In this document: positions 18,005 to 26,360 of the stretch, one piece after another
How positions within the stretch are numbered: position 1 is the first letter of the stretch
Layout: the number at the start of each line of letters is the position of its first letter
Source of the DNA: Nostoc mirabile CHAB5784
GTDB taxonomy: Bacteria; Cyanobacteriota; Cyanobacteriia; Cyanobacteriales; Nostocaceae
Length of the DNA stretch: 43,638 nucleotides
Direction of reading: 5' to 3'
Assembly: GCF_020829645.1 (NCBI RefSeq)
Contig: NZ_JAIVFS010000070.1
Span: 1-43,638, forward strand
Program-made: the position numbers and the translations under genes
Notes under the pieces: generated by a model
Told to the model about the DNA's origin: nothing
The model's input: the letters and a program-made list of their open reading frames with translations, nothing else
The model's database searches: none

Positions 18005-18447
18005 TTAATACAAAAGTTAAAAACCAATTAGTAGGGACTTGGCGGTTAGTATCTTACGAAATTCAAGATACAGAGGGTCAAGTGAGTTATCCTTATGGTC
18101 AAGATGCAATTGGCTATCTCGTTTACACTCACGATGGATTTATGTCCGCTACACTGACGAATAAACAACGTCCCCGGTTTATTTCGGAAGATCCTACAGG
18201 AGGTAGTTTAGAGGAGAAAGCACAGGCAACTCAGACTTACCTCGCCTACTGCGGCAGATATGAAATTCAAGATAATCAGGTAGTTCATCACATTGAAGCC
18301 AGCTTGTTCCCCAATTGGATTGGTGTAGATCAGCAACGTTTTTTTGAGTTTGAAAAAGATAGGCTTTTATTGAAAACACCTCCTCTGCTGGTTGGAGGTA
18401 AGGGACAAGTAGCTTACCTGATTTGGGAGCGTTATTTAATAGTTTGA
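18001..18447 (+). CDS. Lipocalin-like domain protein
   Basis: The 148-residue cytosolic protein opens with LVGTWRLVSYEIQDTEGQVS and continues with GYLVYTHDGFMSA, the hallmark of the bacterial lipocalin-like family (PF13924 type), and ends with an IWERY strand. Such proteins form small beta-barrels that bind lipophilic ligands and recur in polyketide clusters with mostly unknown roles; some act as cyclases or epimerases. ATGA overlap with the PKS stop implies translational coupling. A carrier or shaping role for the released acyl product is an inference. Confidence 0.8.
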   Translation: MINTKVKNQLVGTWRLVSYEIQDTEGQVSYPYGQDAIGYLVYTHDGFMSATLTNKQRPRFISEDPTGGSLEEKAQATQTYLAYCGRYEIQDNQVVHHIEASLFPNWIGVDQQRFFEFEKDRLLLKTPPLLVGGKGQVAYLIWERYLIV

Positions 18448-18600
18448 GTTCATCCAAGTTAAGTACTTGGGCAGAATTAATTACACAAAAGCAAAGGGGA
18501 AGAGGAAGTAATTGTTTGTTGCAATCTAAGAGCTACTATTTCCTTGTTTGTGGCAAGACCTTCCCCTTCTAACTTCCTCTGTGTTCAAATTAGGAGCTTT

Positions 18601-19722
18601 ATGCACTTTCTCGAACAAGAACGCTTAACCTTAGCACAGTTTTTACCAACGCTTGATGCTCAACTTGAGCGTATTCCTCTACTCAAGATGGAGTCTCAGG
18701 GAAATCCTGCAATCCCCCTGTTCCGCGAACTTGGAGGCCCGGGGTTAATCATTCCTAGTTATTGCAATGGACTCGGAGCAACGCTTCTTCAGACGGTTCG
18801 CATCCAACGGGCGATCGCCAGTCGTTCCCCATCATTAGCAGTGGCAACAACAATGCACCATTGCACTGTAGCGGGTTTGTTAGAATCGATAACCGATTCG
18901 TCAGTTGTAGATTTACTTAAGCAGATTACTCAAAAAAATCTCTATTTGTCCTCAGGCTTTGCTGAAGGAAGAACAGGCGTAAGCTTTTTAAGTTCACATA
19001 TCAATGTAAAACAAACCTCAGATGGTTTAGTCTTAAACGGCAGCAAAAAACCTTGCAGTTTAGCTAAGTCAATGGATTTTTTAACTGCAAGTGTTTTGAT
19101 TCCATCTGCTACAGGAAAAGCCCAAGAGTTTGCACTAGTAATCATTCCATCTGGTACACCAGGATTAGAATGCCGTCCCTTCTGGAATACTTGGGTACTT
19201 GGAGGCGCAGAAAGTGACGAACTTGCTTTATGCGATGTAATAGTTCCAGAAGAATTGATTTTCAATTTGGGAGAGGTAGATGCTTTGGGAAACTTGCTCA
19301 CCAAAGGATTGCTTTGGTTCCAGTTATTAATTTCTGCTTCTTATCTGGGAATTGTTAGTGCCCTTGTAGAACGTACACTCTTGAAAGAAAAGGGTTCGCC
19401 TACTGAACGAATGCTGCTAGTGAGTGAAGTTGAGGGAGCGATGGCTGCTTTGGAAAGTGCTGCTTACTCTGTAATGCAAGGTGATATTAGCGACGCTACC
19501 TTTACACGCATATTATTTACCCGTTATGCTGTACAACATACTATTGAGCGTGTAACTATGGGTGCCGCAGAATTACTGGGCGGTATGGCTTTTATTAGTT
19601 CCAATGAAGTGGCTTATCTGCTGGCCGCTGCTCGTGCCCTTGCTTTCCACCCACCCTCACAGTCTAGCATTGCACCAGCTTTAGATAAATACTTAACAGG
19701 TAAGCCCCTGGTATTGCCATAA
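18601..19722 (+). CDS. Acyl-CoA (acyl-ACP) dehydrogenase-like flavoprotein
   Basis: The 373-residue protein has the acyl-CoA dehydrogenase order: an N-terminal helical domain; a middle beta-domain with SSGFAEGRTG, an LNGSKKPCSLA stretch and WNTWVLGGAESDEL; then a C-terminal four-helix domain containing LFTRYAVQHTIERVTMGAAELLGG. The family removes two hydrogens alpha-beta to a thioester using FAD. In PKS clusters, members act on ACP-bound chains or as desaturases of amino-acyl units. The ATG at 18601 is chosen for the GGAG 6-9 bases upstream; a TTG at 18544 would add 19 non-conserved residues. The usual catalytic Glu could not be placed with certainty. A 153-base gap with no clear promoter precedes it. 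Confidence 0.82.
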   Translation: MHFLEQERLTLAQFLPTLDAQLERIPLLKMESQGNPAIPLFRELGGPGLIIPSYCNGLGATLLQTVRIQRAIASRSPSLAVATTMHHCTVAGLLESITDSSVVDLLKQITQKNLYLSSGFAEGRTGVSFLSSHINVKQTSDGLVLNGSKKPCSLAKSMDFLTASVLIPSATGKAQEFALVIIPSGTPGLECRPFWNTWVLGGAESDELALCDVIVPEELIFNLGEVDALGNLLTKGLLWFQLLISASYLGIVSALVERTLLKEKGSPTERMLLVSEVEGAMAALESAAYSVMQGDISDATFTRILFTRYAVQHTIERVTMGAAELLGGMAFISSNEVAYLLAAARALAFHPPSQSSIAPALDKYLTGKPLVLP

Positions 19723-19784
19723 GCTAGTGTGCAAAGTCTTTTACAAGACTGTGTTGAAAAATCGAACTTACTTCCAGGTTGGTT

Positions 19785-20438
19785 ATGACGAAAAATTCTA
19801 TTCTCAACTCTTGTTGTAGCACTTCTGCTAATCTTCGAGAATCATTAAGCTGGACAATTGCTAACATTCACGCCAAAGATTGGGCAACAGGTACAGGAGG
19901 TAATTTTAGTGCTGTGTTAAATCGAGATCCTTTGACTCTTTTGATGGCTCCAAGTGGGGTCGATAAAGGATTAATCCAACCTGCTGACTTGATTGAGGTA
20001 GATGCCAAAGGCAAAGTCATTCAAGGTAACGGACGAGCCTCGGCAGAAACACAGCTACACTTGGCAATCATAGAAGAAATGGGTGCAGGGGCTGTTTTAC
20101 ACACCCATTCTATTTTTAGCACTCTGTTATCCGAGCATTTCTGTCCCCAAGGCAAACTGACAATCTCAGGTTACGAAATGCTTAAAGGATTGGAAGGTAT
20201 CACAACTCACCAAGAGAGCATCAATATTCCTATCCTGCCTAATTCTCAGGATATACATCAATTGCAGCACGATATTCGCTCTCTGTTGCATGATAAACCA
20301 TGCTTCTATGGGCTATGTCTGAGTGGACATGGCCTATACACTTGGGGAGATACTTTATTTCAGGCAAGACGACACTTGGAGATTCTAGAATTTTTATTTG
20401 AGCTAACGCATCGTAAACTCACGTTAGCTATTGGTTAA
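19785..20438 (+). CDS. mtnB: Methylthioribulose-1-phosphate dehydratase
   Basis: The 217-residue class II aldolase-fold enzyme has GTGGNFS near 34, PSGVDKG, the zinc ligands in LHTHS and a third His in SGHGLYTWG, matching MtnB rather than fuculose aldolases. It dehydrates methylthioribulose-1-phosphate to the diketo compound in methionine salvage. The ATG at 19785 is preferred over a TTG at 19779. It follows the dehydrogenase by 62 bases on the same strand and is probably in the same transcript. With the BtaA-like enzyme upstream generating methylthioadenosine, its job is likely to return sulfur and carbon to methionine and so to SAM. Confidence 0.88.
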   Translation: MTKNSILNSCCSTSANLRESLSWTIANIHAKDWATGTGGNFSAVLNRDPLTLLMAPSGVDKGLIQPADLIEVDAKGKVIQGNGRASAETQLHLAIIEEMGAGAVLHTHSIFSTLLSEHFCPQGKLTISGYEMLKGLEGITTHQESINIPILPNSQDIHQLQHDIRSLLHDKPCFYGLCLSGHGLYTWGDTLFQARRHLEILEFLFELTHRKLTLAIG

Positions 20439-20488
20439 CAACGCTTTTACATATATCGAATTGTAAGAGCTGATTCGTAAACAAAAGC

Positions 20489-20908
20489 TTAAGCCTTCAA
20501 TCGCTTGACCATAAGACGAATCAATCAGCTATAAATCATAGCTTCGCTCACCTCCGTGTACAACTTATAATCTTTGCTCAAACGCCGAAATCGATTGAGC
20601 CACCCGAATGTCCGTTCCACAATCCATCATTTCAGCAATCGCTCAAATGTTTTTGATATCCGTTCAATCACCTCTACTCGAACCTGTTGCCGACAAACTT
20701 GCTTAACGGCTTGAGCAAAATTTTTTCCTGAATAGCCCTGATCTACCCAAACAACTTCCAATTTAGACAATTCCAAAGGATGCTCAAATCCCTTGGATGT
20801 AGGTAGAAGAGGCTTGAGAATTAACCATTCGGCATCGCTTAAATCACTTGGGTAGGGTTTGCGGTGCGGATTCTCAATCGCGGGTAGACGGCTCATCGAC
20901 AAGAACAT
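20489..20908 (-). pseudogene. Broken IS5-type transposase between mtnB and mtnD
   Basis: The minus strand from 20908 encodes an N-terminus typical of IS5-family transposases (YPSDLSDAEWLILKPLLP), then jumps to VVWVDQGYSGKNFAQAV. After a stop near 20627 it resumes in WIVERTFGWLNRFRRLSKDY and ends in LIRLMVKRLKA with another internal stop. About 100 or more residues of the catalytic middle are missing. The element is therefore deleted and inactive. Pieces of the same element lie at 335-795. It occupies the space where mtnC could stand in an mtnB-C-D order, but no mtnC sequence remains. Confidence 0.85.
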
Positions 20909-20994
20909 AACTACACTCGATTTAGCCTATAACCTGAGTAAAGCCAGATTCAGTTCTCTTTAGATTTTCTTTACGAATCAACTCTAAGATAGCT

Positions 20995-21546
20995 ATGGTT
21001 ACTCTCAATATCGCTGAAAAAAAACGAAAGTTGACTGATTTATCTGAAATTAGGGTTTATCTTCAAAATATTGGGATTGCTTACGAGCAATGGCAGCCTT
21101 CTTATCCTCTAACAGAAAATTCAACCGCAGATGAGATTCTGAAGGTCTACGCACCTGATTTGGAGCTACTTAAACAAGCTGGTGGATATATAAAAGCTGA
21201 TGTGATTGATATCAATGCTGATACCCCAAATCTAGAAGCAATGCTAGCAAAATTCCGTCAGGAACACTGGCATGATGAAGATGAAGTTCGCTTTATCATT
21301 GAGGGACATGGATTATTTCACATTAATCCTCAAACTTCTCCAGTTGTTGCCATTGAAGTTTCAGCAGGTGATTTATTAGTAGTCCCTAAAGGAACGTTGC
21401 ATTGGTTTGATCTTTGTAGCGATCGCCGGATTCGCGCTATTCGCTTATTTCAAGATATCTCTGGATGGACTCCTCACTATACACACAGCAATGAAGAAAA
21501 TAAATACATTCCTCTTTGTTTCAGTTCTCAATTTTTGAAAAATTAG
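20995..21546 (+). CDS. mtnD: Acireductone dioxygenase
   Basis: The 183-residue cupin has the acireductone dioxygenase metal site HWHDEDEVRFIIEG (two His and a Glu) and the later His in PKGTLHWFDL. It opens the acireductone to the 2-keto acid of methionine plus formate when iron is bound, or to methylthiopropionate plus CO when nickel is bound. It is plus-strand like mtnB but separated from it by a transposase relic, so it may have its own promoter in 20909-20994; none is obvious. A MITE-like hairpin starts 5 bases after the stop. Confidence 0.92.
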   Translation: MVTLNIAEKKRKLTDLSEIRVYLQNIGIAYEQWQPSYPLTENSTADEILKVYAPDLELLKQAGGYIKADVIDINADTPNLEAMLAKFRQEHWHDEDEVRFIIEGHGLFHINPQTSPVVAIEVSAGDLLVVPKGTLHWFDLCSDRRIRAIRLFQDISGWTPHYTHSNEENKYIPLCFSSQFLKN

Positions 21547-21551
21547 GTAGT

Positions 21552-21655
21552 TATAGCAATCCTAAACCATTCGTGAGAGATAGAAAGGCTAAAAAGCTTA
21601 TAAAGACGTACTTTTAATCTCCATATTTTCTCACGATTCAATTCGGATTGCTATA
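21552..21655. repeat. MITE-like hairpin after mtnD
   Basis: TATAGCAATCC (21552-21562) and GGATTGCTATA (21645-21655) are perfect inverted ends. Further in, CGTGAGA pairs with TCTCACG. At 104 bases it is non-coding. Its position right behind the mtnD stop suggests it may end the left-arm transcript. Confidence 0.7.
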
Positions 21656-21747
21656 GCACCTCGGAGGACAGGATCTAAGCATTGGCAACAAGTTAAAGCT
21701 AGATGCCATCTGTCAATAAACTCTCATTGAGAAGTAATTTAAAGTCA

Positions 21748-21921
21748 ATGATAATGCCCAAAAAAAATGTTGCTAATTTAACAATTCAATTCTCACTGGA
21801 AGAGAAAATAATTTTGGAGGAATACTGTGAAAAAACGCAGCGAACAAAGAGTGATGTAATTCGAGAGATGGTACGCTCGCTTAAAAAATATTTAGATAGT
21901 AGTTCTAGTTGCAATGGTTGA
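21748..21921 (+). CDS. Small ribbon-helix-helix (CopG-like) DNA-binding protein
   Basis: The protein has about 57 residues. NLTIQFSLEEKIILEEYCEK followed by TQRTKSDVIREMVRSLKKYL is a ribbon-helix-helix pattern: one beta strand and two helices, with the SDVIREMVR second helix. Such proteins bind operators as dimers, often as antitoxins or plasmid and IS-linked regulators. Starts at 21748 or 21754 keep the domain; an ATG at 21703 would add a poorly conserved tail. No partner toxin gene is visible next to it. It could be an orphan, or could regulate the cluster. Confidence 0.55.
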   Translation: MIMPKKNVANLTIQFSLEEKIILEEYCEKTQRTKSDVIREMVRSLKKYLDSSSSCNG

Positions 21922-22313
21922 AAGATACAATACCCAGACGCAACTTTATCAGAATACTGTGAGTATTGGGGTGTTGGGGAAGTACAAGTACAATAGACCT
22001 CTTCTCCTAAACACTTACTTTTCCCACCTATTTAGGACTTTTGCTAGAGGTCTAATGTGTTGTGCATTACAAAAACAGGATCTGACACAGCTGACACTCA
22101 AAAATGAAAATTTTCAGCTGCCTTCGTCTAGCCTCTTGCAGAGAAGAAATTAAAGTAATAGGATTAATTGAGGTTATGCCAGTGGGAAAAATTTATATGG
22201 GGAATTTGAATTACAACTACTTTTTAAGCTGTCACACATTCCCAGTGCATACAGTTAAAAACTAGAACATTTGCTAGTACTAGTTTTCCTAATTTTAAAT
22301 TTTAAATTGCTTA
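21922..22313. other. Convergent spacer between the two arms
   Basis: Transcripts from both arms meet here. I see no credible gene. A short inverted repeat, CAGCTGA at 22088-22094 with TCAGCTG at 22114-22120, is the only hairpin candidate, and it is weak as a terminator. The rest is AT-rich. Confidence 0.4.
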
Positions 22314-22985
22314 CTATTGCTGTAGCAAGCGATTGAAAGCATGAATAGTAGAATCAACAACAAGTAATAGACCAAAACAGACCATAAGGACTTGCATAAT
22401 TTTGGGAAACCACTTCGCCATTTGTCTATTAATTCTTTCAAGCAGGACAGCACTTTTGTTGCCCATCATGATGTAAATCCATAGCAAAACAATAAGTGGC
22501 AAGACAAAAATTAAGTTATAGAAGCCTAATACACCTATGAGTTTTAGCAGGTTTAGCTTTGCTGCAACAATCCGCTCAATGGCAATGATATAAGGTAATG
22601 CTGTAGGAACATCCCATAAAGTGGCGACGACACCCAAGACAAATGTACTCATTGGTTTGAGCGATTTAGGATGTTTAATAGTCGCTTGTTTACCAAAGGA
22701 TTGATTGAGTGTGGAACCAATGATAATCAGTACAATACCGATAATAAATTGGATCACATAGATAAATTTATCAGCACTGTTAATCACATTTACAATTACC
22801 TTACTAAAACCAAGGGCAATCAATAAGCCAGCAGTCCAATATCCAGCAATGATTCCCAAGATAAAAGTTATAGAACGAACCAGAGGTTTTGGTGTAATTA
22901 GCAGGTAAATTTGAAGTGCTGTTGTAGTTGGGTTAAGACTATCAACAGCAGCAAGTGGTATCAGGGAAATTAAAAGTGTGTTCAC
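22314..22985 (-). CDS. GAP/Sap-family membrane protein
   Basis: The protein has 223 residues from a GTG start at 22985, chosen because GAGAAGG lies about 8 bases upstream and because the hydrophobic N-terminus NTLLISLIPLAAVDSLNPTT is the conserved family start. About six membrane helices are visible, split by a basic loop near 110-125 (KQATIKHPKSLKP). The GAP family (LysE-like fold, PF11139) includes mycobacterial proteins needed to move glycopeptidolipids and sulfolipid to the surface. It lies beyond a terminator hairpin from the P450, so it may be separately expressed. Export of the cluster product is a plausible role. Confidence 0.7.
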   Translation of the reverse strand: MNTLLISLIPLAAVDSLNPTTTALQIYLLITPKPLVRSITFILGIIAGYWTAGLLIALGFSKVIVNVINSADKFIYVIQFIIGIVLIIIGSTLNQSFGKQATIKHPKSLKPMSTFVLGVVATLWDVPTALPYIIAIERIVAAKLNLLKLIGVLGFYNLIFVLPLIVLLWIYIMMGNKSAVLLERINRQMAKWFPKIMQVLMVCFGLLLVVDSTIHAFNRLLQQ

Positions 22986-23017
22986 TGACAATACCTTCTC
23001 ATTGGTGTGCAAACTGA

Positions 23018-23062
23018 AAAATCCTCTGTGCATCGATACGGGAATGATGCATAGAGGATTTT
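23018..23062 (-). terminator. Intrinsic terminator candidate after the P450 gene
   Basis: On the minus strand, AAAATCCTCTATGCATC pairs with GATGCACAGAGGATTTT around an 11-base loop, with one mismatch in 17. A short T-tract (TTTTT) finishes the right arm. It is about 60 bases past the P450 stop codon, and would end the long terpene transcript before the GAP-family gene. Confidence 0.65.
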
Positions 23063-23123
23063 GCACCTGATTTTCCGCTTCGCTGCGTCAGTCTCAACTT
23101 TTCTTTTTTAACTGGACAAAGTA

Positions 23124-24356
23124 CTATACGCTGCATTTAAACCTAACGGGTAACGCTTGAAGACCACGGATATTTAGACCGGAACGCCAGCGTAATTCCT
23201 CAGGGGTAACAGCTAATTGTAAGTTGGGCAGCCGTCGCAGCAATGTGTTAATAGCAATCTGTCCTTCAAGGCGTGCCAGTGGTGCACCTAGACAATGGTG
23301 TATGCCATACCCAAATGCAATGTGTTGATTAATTTCGCGGGTAATATCGAGTTCATTGGCTTTGTCAAACTGCGTTGGGTCATGATTAGCAGCGCCAAGC
23401 ACCACCAGTACTTGTTCACCTTTAGGAATGACCTGCCCACTAATCTCTACATCTTCCTTGGTATAACGTGAAGTTGTGGTCTGCACAGACGATTCATAAC
23501 GCAAAAACTCCTCAACTGCCGACTTAATGAGCGATGGATTATTCTTAAGTTGGGCAAGCTGATCTGGGTGTTGTAGCAATGCCAATATACCGTTGCCAAT
23601 CAAATTGACAGTTGTCTCGTGACCAGCAAGGATTAGGAGATAAATCATTGAGATCAATTCATCTTCTGTGAGCTTATCGCCTTGCTCCTCTGCCAGAATC
23701 AGAGCACTTATCAAATTGTTAGAGGGCGTCATACGCCGCTCATCTAATAATGCGCGGATGTAATCAAAGAATTCAGCAGCAGCAGCAAGAGCTGTTTTAT
23801 CAGGGTAAGTATTCATAATACTTAGTCCCTCAACCAGTGCCTTCGACCATTGATGAAATTTGTCACGATCCTCATTAGGAATGCCAAGCATTTCCGAGAT
23901 CACAATCATAGGCAAGGGAAACGCATACTCTGAAATCAGTTCCATTGAGCCTTTGTCCTGTACTGCATCCAACAGTTCCTCTGCAATTTCTTGAATTCGT
24001 GGTTCAAGTTGCTCGATTTGTCGAAGGGTGAATGCCTTGGAAACAAGACCGCGCAACCGTGTATGATTTGGTGGATCGCTTTCAATCATATTGCGCTCCA
24101 TAATCTCTAAAGTCGGTTCATTGGGCGGCAGTTCTGCAAGCTGCTCAGGCGTTATAGCATTACGGAAATCTTTGACAAAGCGCGGATCTTTAAGCACTGT
24201 TATGGCATCTTCATATAGCGTGATTAGCCATAAGGGCTGTCCATTAGACTGCATCACACGATAAATCGGGGCATTCTTGTGCAAGTGAGCATAGGTAGTA
24301 TAGGGATTGGCTGTGAATGCAGAGCTAAACATATCTACTTGTTCTTTGGTATCCAT
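23124..24356 (-). CDS. Cytochrome P450
   Basis: The 410-residue soluble bacterial P450 has the I-helix AGHETTVN, the ExxR helix in VEEFLRYESSVQTTTSR, and the haem loop FGYGIHHCLGAPLARLEG with ligand Cys355. The form is that of class I enzymes such as CYP107-like hydroxylases of secondary metabolism, which need separate ferredoxin and reductase; neither is seen here. The ATG at 24356 has GGAG about 6 bases upstream; a TTG further out adds 31 unlikely residues. It is last in the terpene arm before the terminator. A late oxidation of the cyclised terpene, or epoxidation before cyclisation, are the obvious possibilities. Confidence 0.93.
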   Translation of the reverse strand: MDTKEQVDMFSSAFTANPYTTYAHLHKNAPIYRVMQSNGQPLWLITLYEDAITVLKDPRFVKDFRNAITPEQLAELPPNEPTLEIMERNMIESDPPNHTRLRGLVSKAFTLRQIEQLEPRIQEIAEELLDAVQDKGSMELISEYAFPLPMIVISEMLGIPNEDRDKFHQWSKALVEGLSIMNTYPDKTALAAAAEFFDYIRALLDERRMTPSNNLISALILAEEQGDKLTEDELISMIYLLILAGHETTVNLIGNGILALLQHPDQLAQLKNNPSLIKSAVEEFLRYESSVQTTTSRYTKEDVEISGQVIPKGEQVLVVLGAANHDPTQFDKANELDITREINQHIAFGYGIHHCLGAPLARLEGQIAINTLLRRLPNLQLAVTPEELRWRSGLNIRGLQALPVRFKCSV

Positions 24357-24963
24357 ATCGTACTCCGTGTTAAAACTTGCAGATCCTGTGATAAAACTTT
24401 TGTAAGCTGCGCTTGGATTAGGCTTGAGTCGAAGCCTGGTTTGATCCAACTCAAAACGATTTCAACTTACTCTGGTCGCGGTTGTGGAAACAACTTGAGA
24501 AACGTTGAATCACTCATAATTACATTGTTATCAGAAGTTTTAGGCGGGCTTCTTTTTCAAATCGATAAATAAGGCAATGTCGGGAGCAGTGCGATTTTGT
24601 TAGGTGCTAAAAATTAGGGGCATAAATCACCCGATTTAATACTGCGTAGGCGTAGCCCGCCGTAGGCATTGCAGCGTATTACATTCATTTTCAAAAGCTT
24701 GTGATTTACTGATATTTGCAAAAGTGACATAAGTAGAAGGCAGCTATGCTGAAGGTAAAAGCTGATCTAGAAGCTGATTTCATTGGTTGGCATTTTACGT
24801 TTCATTGTGTCTACCTACTTACTCTCAAATTCAAAATTTGACCTTGCATATTTGCATGATGATATTTCTCACGCACAGAAAATAAAGAGTTTTAGTTTTC
24901 AATACGTAAAATTTCATCCCTTGATTGAGCAACGCCCAAAACCCCATTTGTTTAAACGACTTG
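24357..24963. other. Spacer between P450 and ispD with a cyanobacterial palindromic repeat
   Basis: About 600 bases hold no convincing gene. At 24643-24675, TGCGTAGGCGTAGCCCGCCG followed by TAGGCATTGCAGC is a palindromic repeat of the GGCGTAGCCC...GTAGGC kind scattered in cyanobacterial spacers. Because this gap is the longest inside the terpene arm, the P450 may have an additional promoter here, though I cannot point to one. Confidence 0.45.
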
Positions 24964-25695
24964 TCACCTCGTCAGCGTTGATATAGTGTCAAGAGATTGC
25001 CTTAACTGCTCTTCCAATCGTTGTCGGAGGATGAATTCGGCAAGGGCTAAATCAACAGGCGTTGTCACTTTCAAATTCGTCTCTTCTCCTTGGACAATCT
25101 GCACAGGCAGCTGGCATTGTTCAAACAAGGTAGCATCATCTGTTACCTCCCAACCCTGGTAACGACCTTTATCATGACATTGTTGTAGTAGCTCCACTTC
25201 AAATCCCTGAGGGGTTTGGGCAGCCCAGAGTTGACATCTATCTGGTGTATTAGTAATCACATTTGTTTGTGGCTCTACAATTTTGATCGTGTCTTTGACA
25301 GGAACGGCAGCAATCAGACCTTGAGAATTCAGAATTTCAAGAGCACATCGGTCAAACAACTTTGGTGTCACCAAACACCTAGCTCCATCGTGAATTAACA
25401 CGCGTTCTGCCATTGCGGGTAAGGACTGTAAACCATTATAGACCGAATCCTGGCGGGTTGCTCCCCCTAAAATAAAATGCACTGGCTTGGTTAGCGACAA
25501 GTTTGCCACAATTTCTTGAAAATCTACCAAGTCCTCTGGCTGACAAATCACGCCTATCCAGTGAATCTGCTCAGAAGCCTCAGCTGCCTTGAGTGTCCAG
25601 GCAATTATAGGTTCATCTAACAAAGTGAGCAGCAGTTTATTTCGACTACTCTGCATTCTACGACCTTGTCCAGCAGCTGGAATTAGTAAGTACAT
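24964..25695 (-). CDS. ispD: 2-C-methyl-D-erythritol 4-phosphate cytidylyltransferase
   Basis: The 243-residue protein has the CTP-binding start LLIPAAGQGRRMQSSRNKLL, the IHDGARCLV segment and TDDATLFEQ near the end, all typical of IspD. It attaches CMP from CTP to methylerythritol phosphate, the third MEP step. AGGA precedes the ATG. It is the last MEP gene in the arm, 97 bases after ispF. The C-terminal about 15 residues (LRQSLDTISTLTR) are not conserved. Confidence 0.95.
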   Translation of the reverse strand: MYLLIPAAGQGRRMQSSRNKLLLTLLDEPIIAWTLKAAEASEQIHWIGVICQPEDLVDFQEIVANLSLTKPVHFILGGATRQDSVYNGLQSLPAMAERVLIHDGARCLVTPKLFDRCALEILNSQGLIAAVPVKDTIKIVEPQTNVITNTPDRCQLWAAQTPQGFEVELLQQCHDKGRYQGWEVTDDATLFEQCQLPVQIVQGEETNLKVTTPVDLALAEFILRQRLEEQLRQSLDTISTLTR

Positions 25696-25792
25696 AACTT
25701 ATCCTATAGAAATAGCGTGTAATATCGAATAGTACAAAGGTAAAGCCCTGTTAAAGTAGGGTGTCAAAGGCAGATTTTTACCCACACCTTAT

Positions 25793-26275
25793 TCAATTAG
25801 AAGATACTAACAAGGCTACAGTATGGGCAGCAATCCCCTCTTCTCGTCCGACAGAACCTAGTTTTTCATTGGTGGTTGCTTTAATGCCTACCTGCGAGGC
25901 TTCCAGTTCCAAAACACTTGCGATTCGCGCACGCATTGTTGGGATATAAGGTTTAAGTTTAGGACGTTCTGCCACCACTACAGAGTCAATATTACCGATT
26001 TGCCACCCTTGCTCCTGTACCAAGTGATGAACTTTAGTTAGCAAAACTAGACTATCAGCACCTGCCCACTCTTGATCGGTGGGTGGAAAGTAATGACCGA
26101 TATCTCCCAGGCTTAAAGCTCCTAACATAGCATCCATAATTGCATGGGTCAGTACATCAGCATCACTGTGACCTAATAACCCCATTTCATGGGAAATTTC
26201 TATCCCTCCTAGAATCAAAGGGCGACCTACAACTAAACGATGGATATCGTAACCGTTGCCAATCCTAATATTCAT
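25793..26275 (-). CDS. ispF: 2-C-methyl-D-erythritol 2,4-cyclodiphosphate synthase
   Basis: The 160-residue trimeric enzyme has RIGNGYDIHRL and GHSDADVLTHAIMDAMLGA with the zinc ligands Asp and His, then DIGHYFPP, and later GIKATTNEKLG. It cyclises CDP-methylerythritol phosphate and releases CMP. It has a normal length for the family. It lies 85 bases after dxr; the Shine-Dalgarno is weak (AGG). Confidence 0.97.
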   Translation of the reverse strand: MNIRIGNGYDIHRLVVGRPLILGGIEISHEMGLLGHSDADVLTHAIMDAMLGALSLGDIGHYFPPTDQEWAGADSLVLLTKVHHLVQEQGWQIGNIDSVVVAERPKLKPYIPTMRARIASVLELEASQVGIKATTNEKLGSVGREEGIAAHTVALLVSSN

Positions 26276-26360
26276 GAGCCTATTAAATAATTAAACTTTT
26301 TCTCAAACAAAAAGAGAGGCAAAATAAAAAGCTGGATGTCTAAATGCTAAACAGAACTTT

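Noticed and set aside
18460..18600. Polypurine GGGGAAGAGGAAGT and CCCCTTCTAACTTCC as a terminator hairpin
   Set aside because: The arms pair poorly when aligned in opposite orientation and there is no T-tract.
20439..20994. A hidden mtnC gene between mtnB and mtnD
   Set aside because: Both strands show only the broken IS5-type transposase and short spacers; no phosphatase motif was found.
21914..22153. Possible 79-codon gene after the ribbon-helix-helix gene
   Set aside because: No recognisable motif or ribosome site, mixed composition, and it lies in the convergent spacer; it is treated as chance.
24279..24572. Open frame of 97 codons opposite the P450 start
   Set aside because: It overlaps the P450 N-terminal coding region antisense and resembles nothing known.
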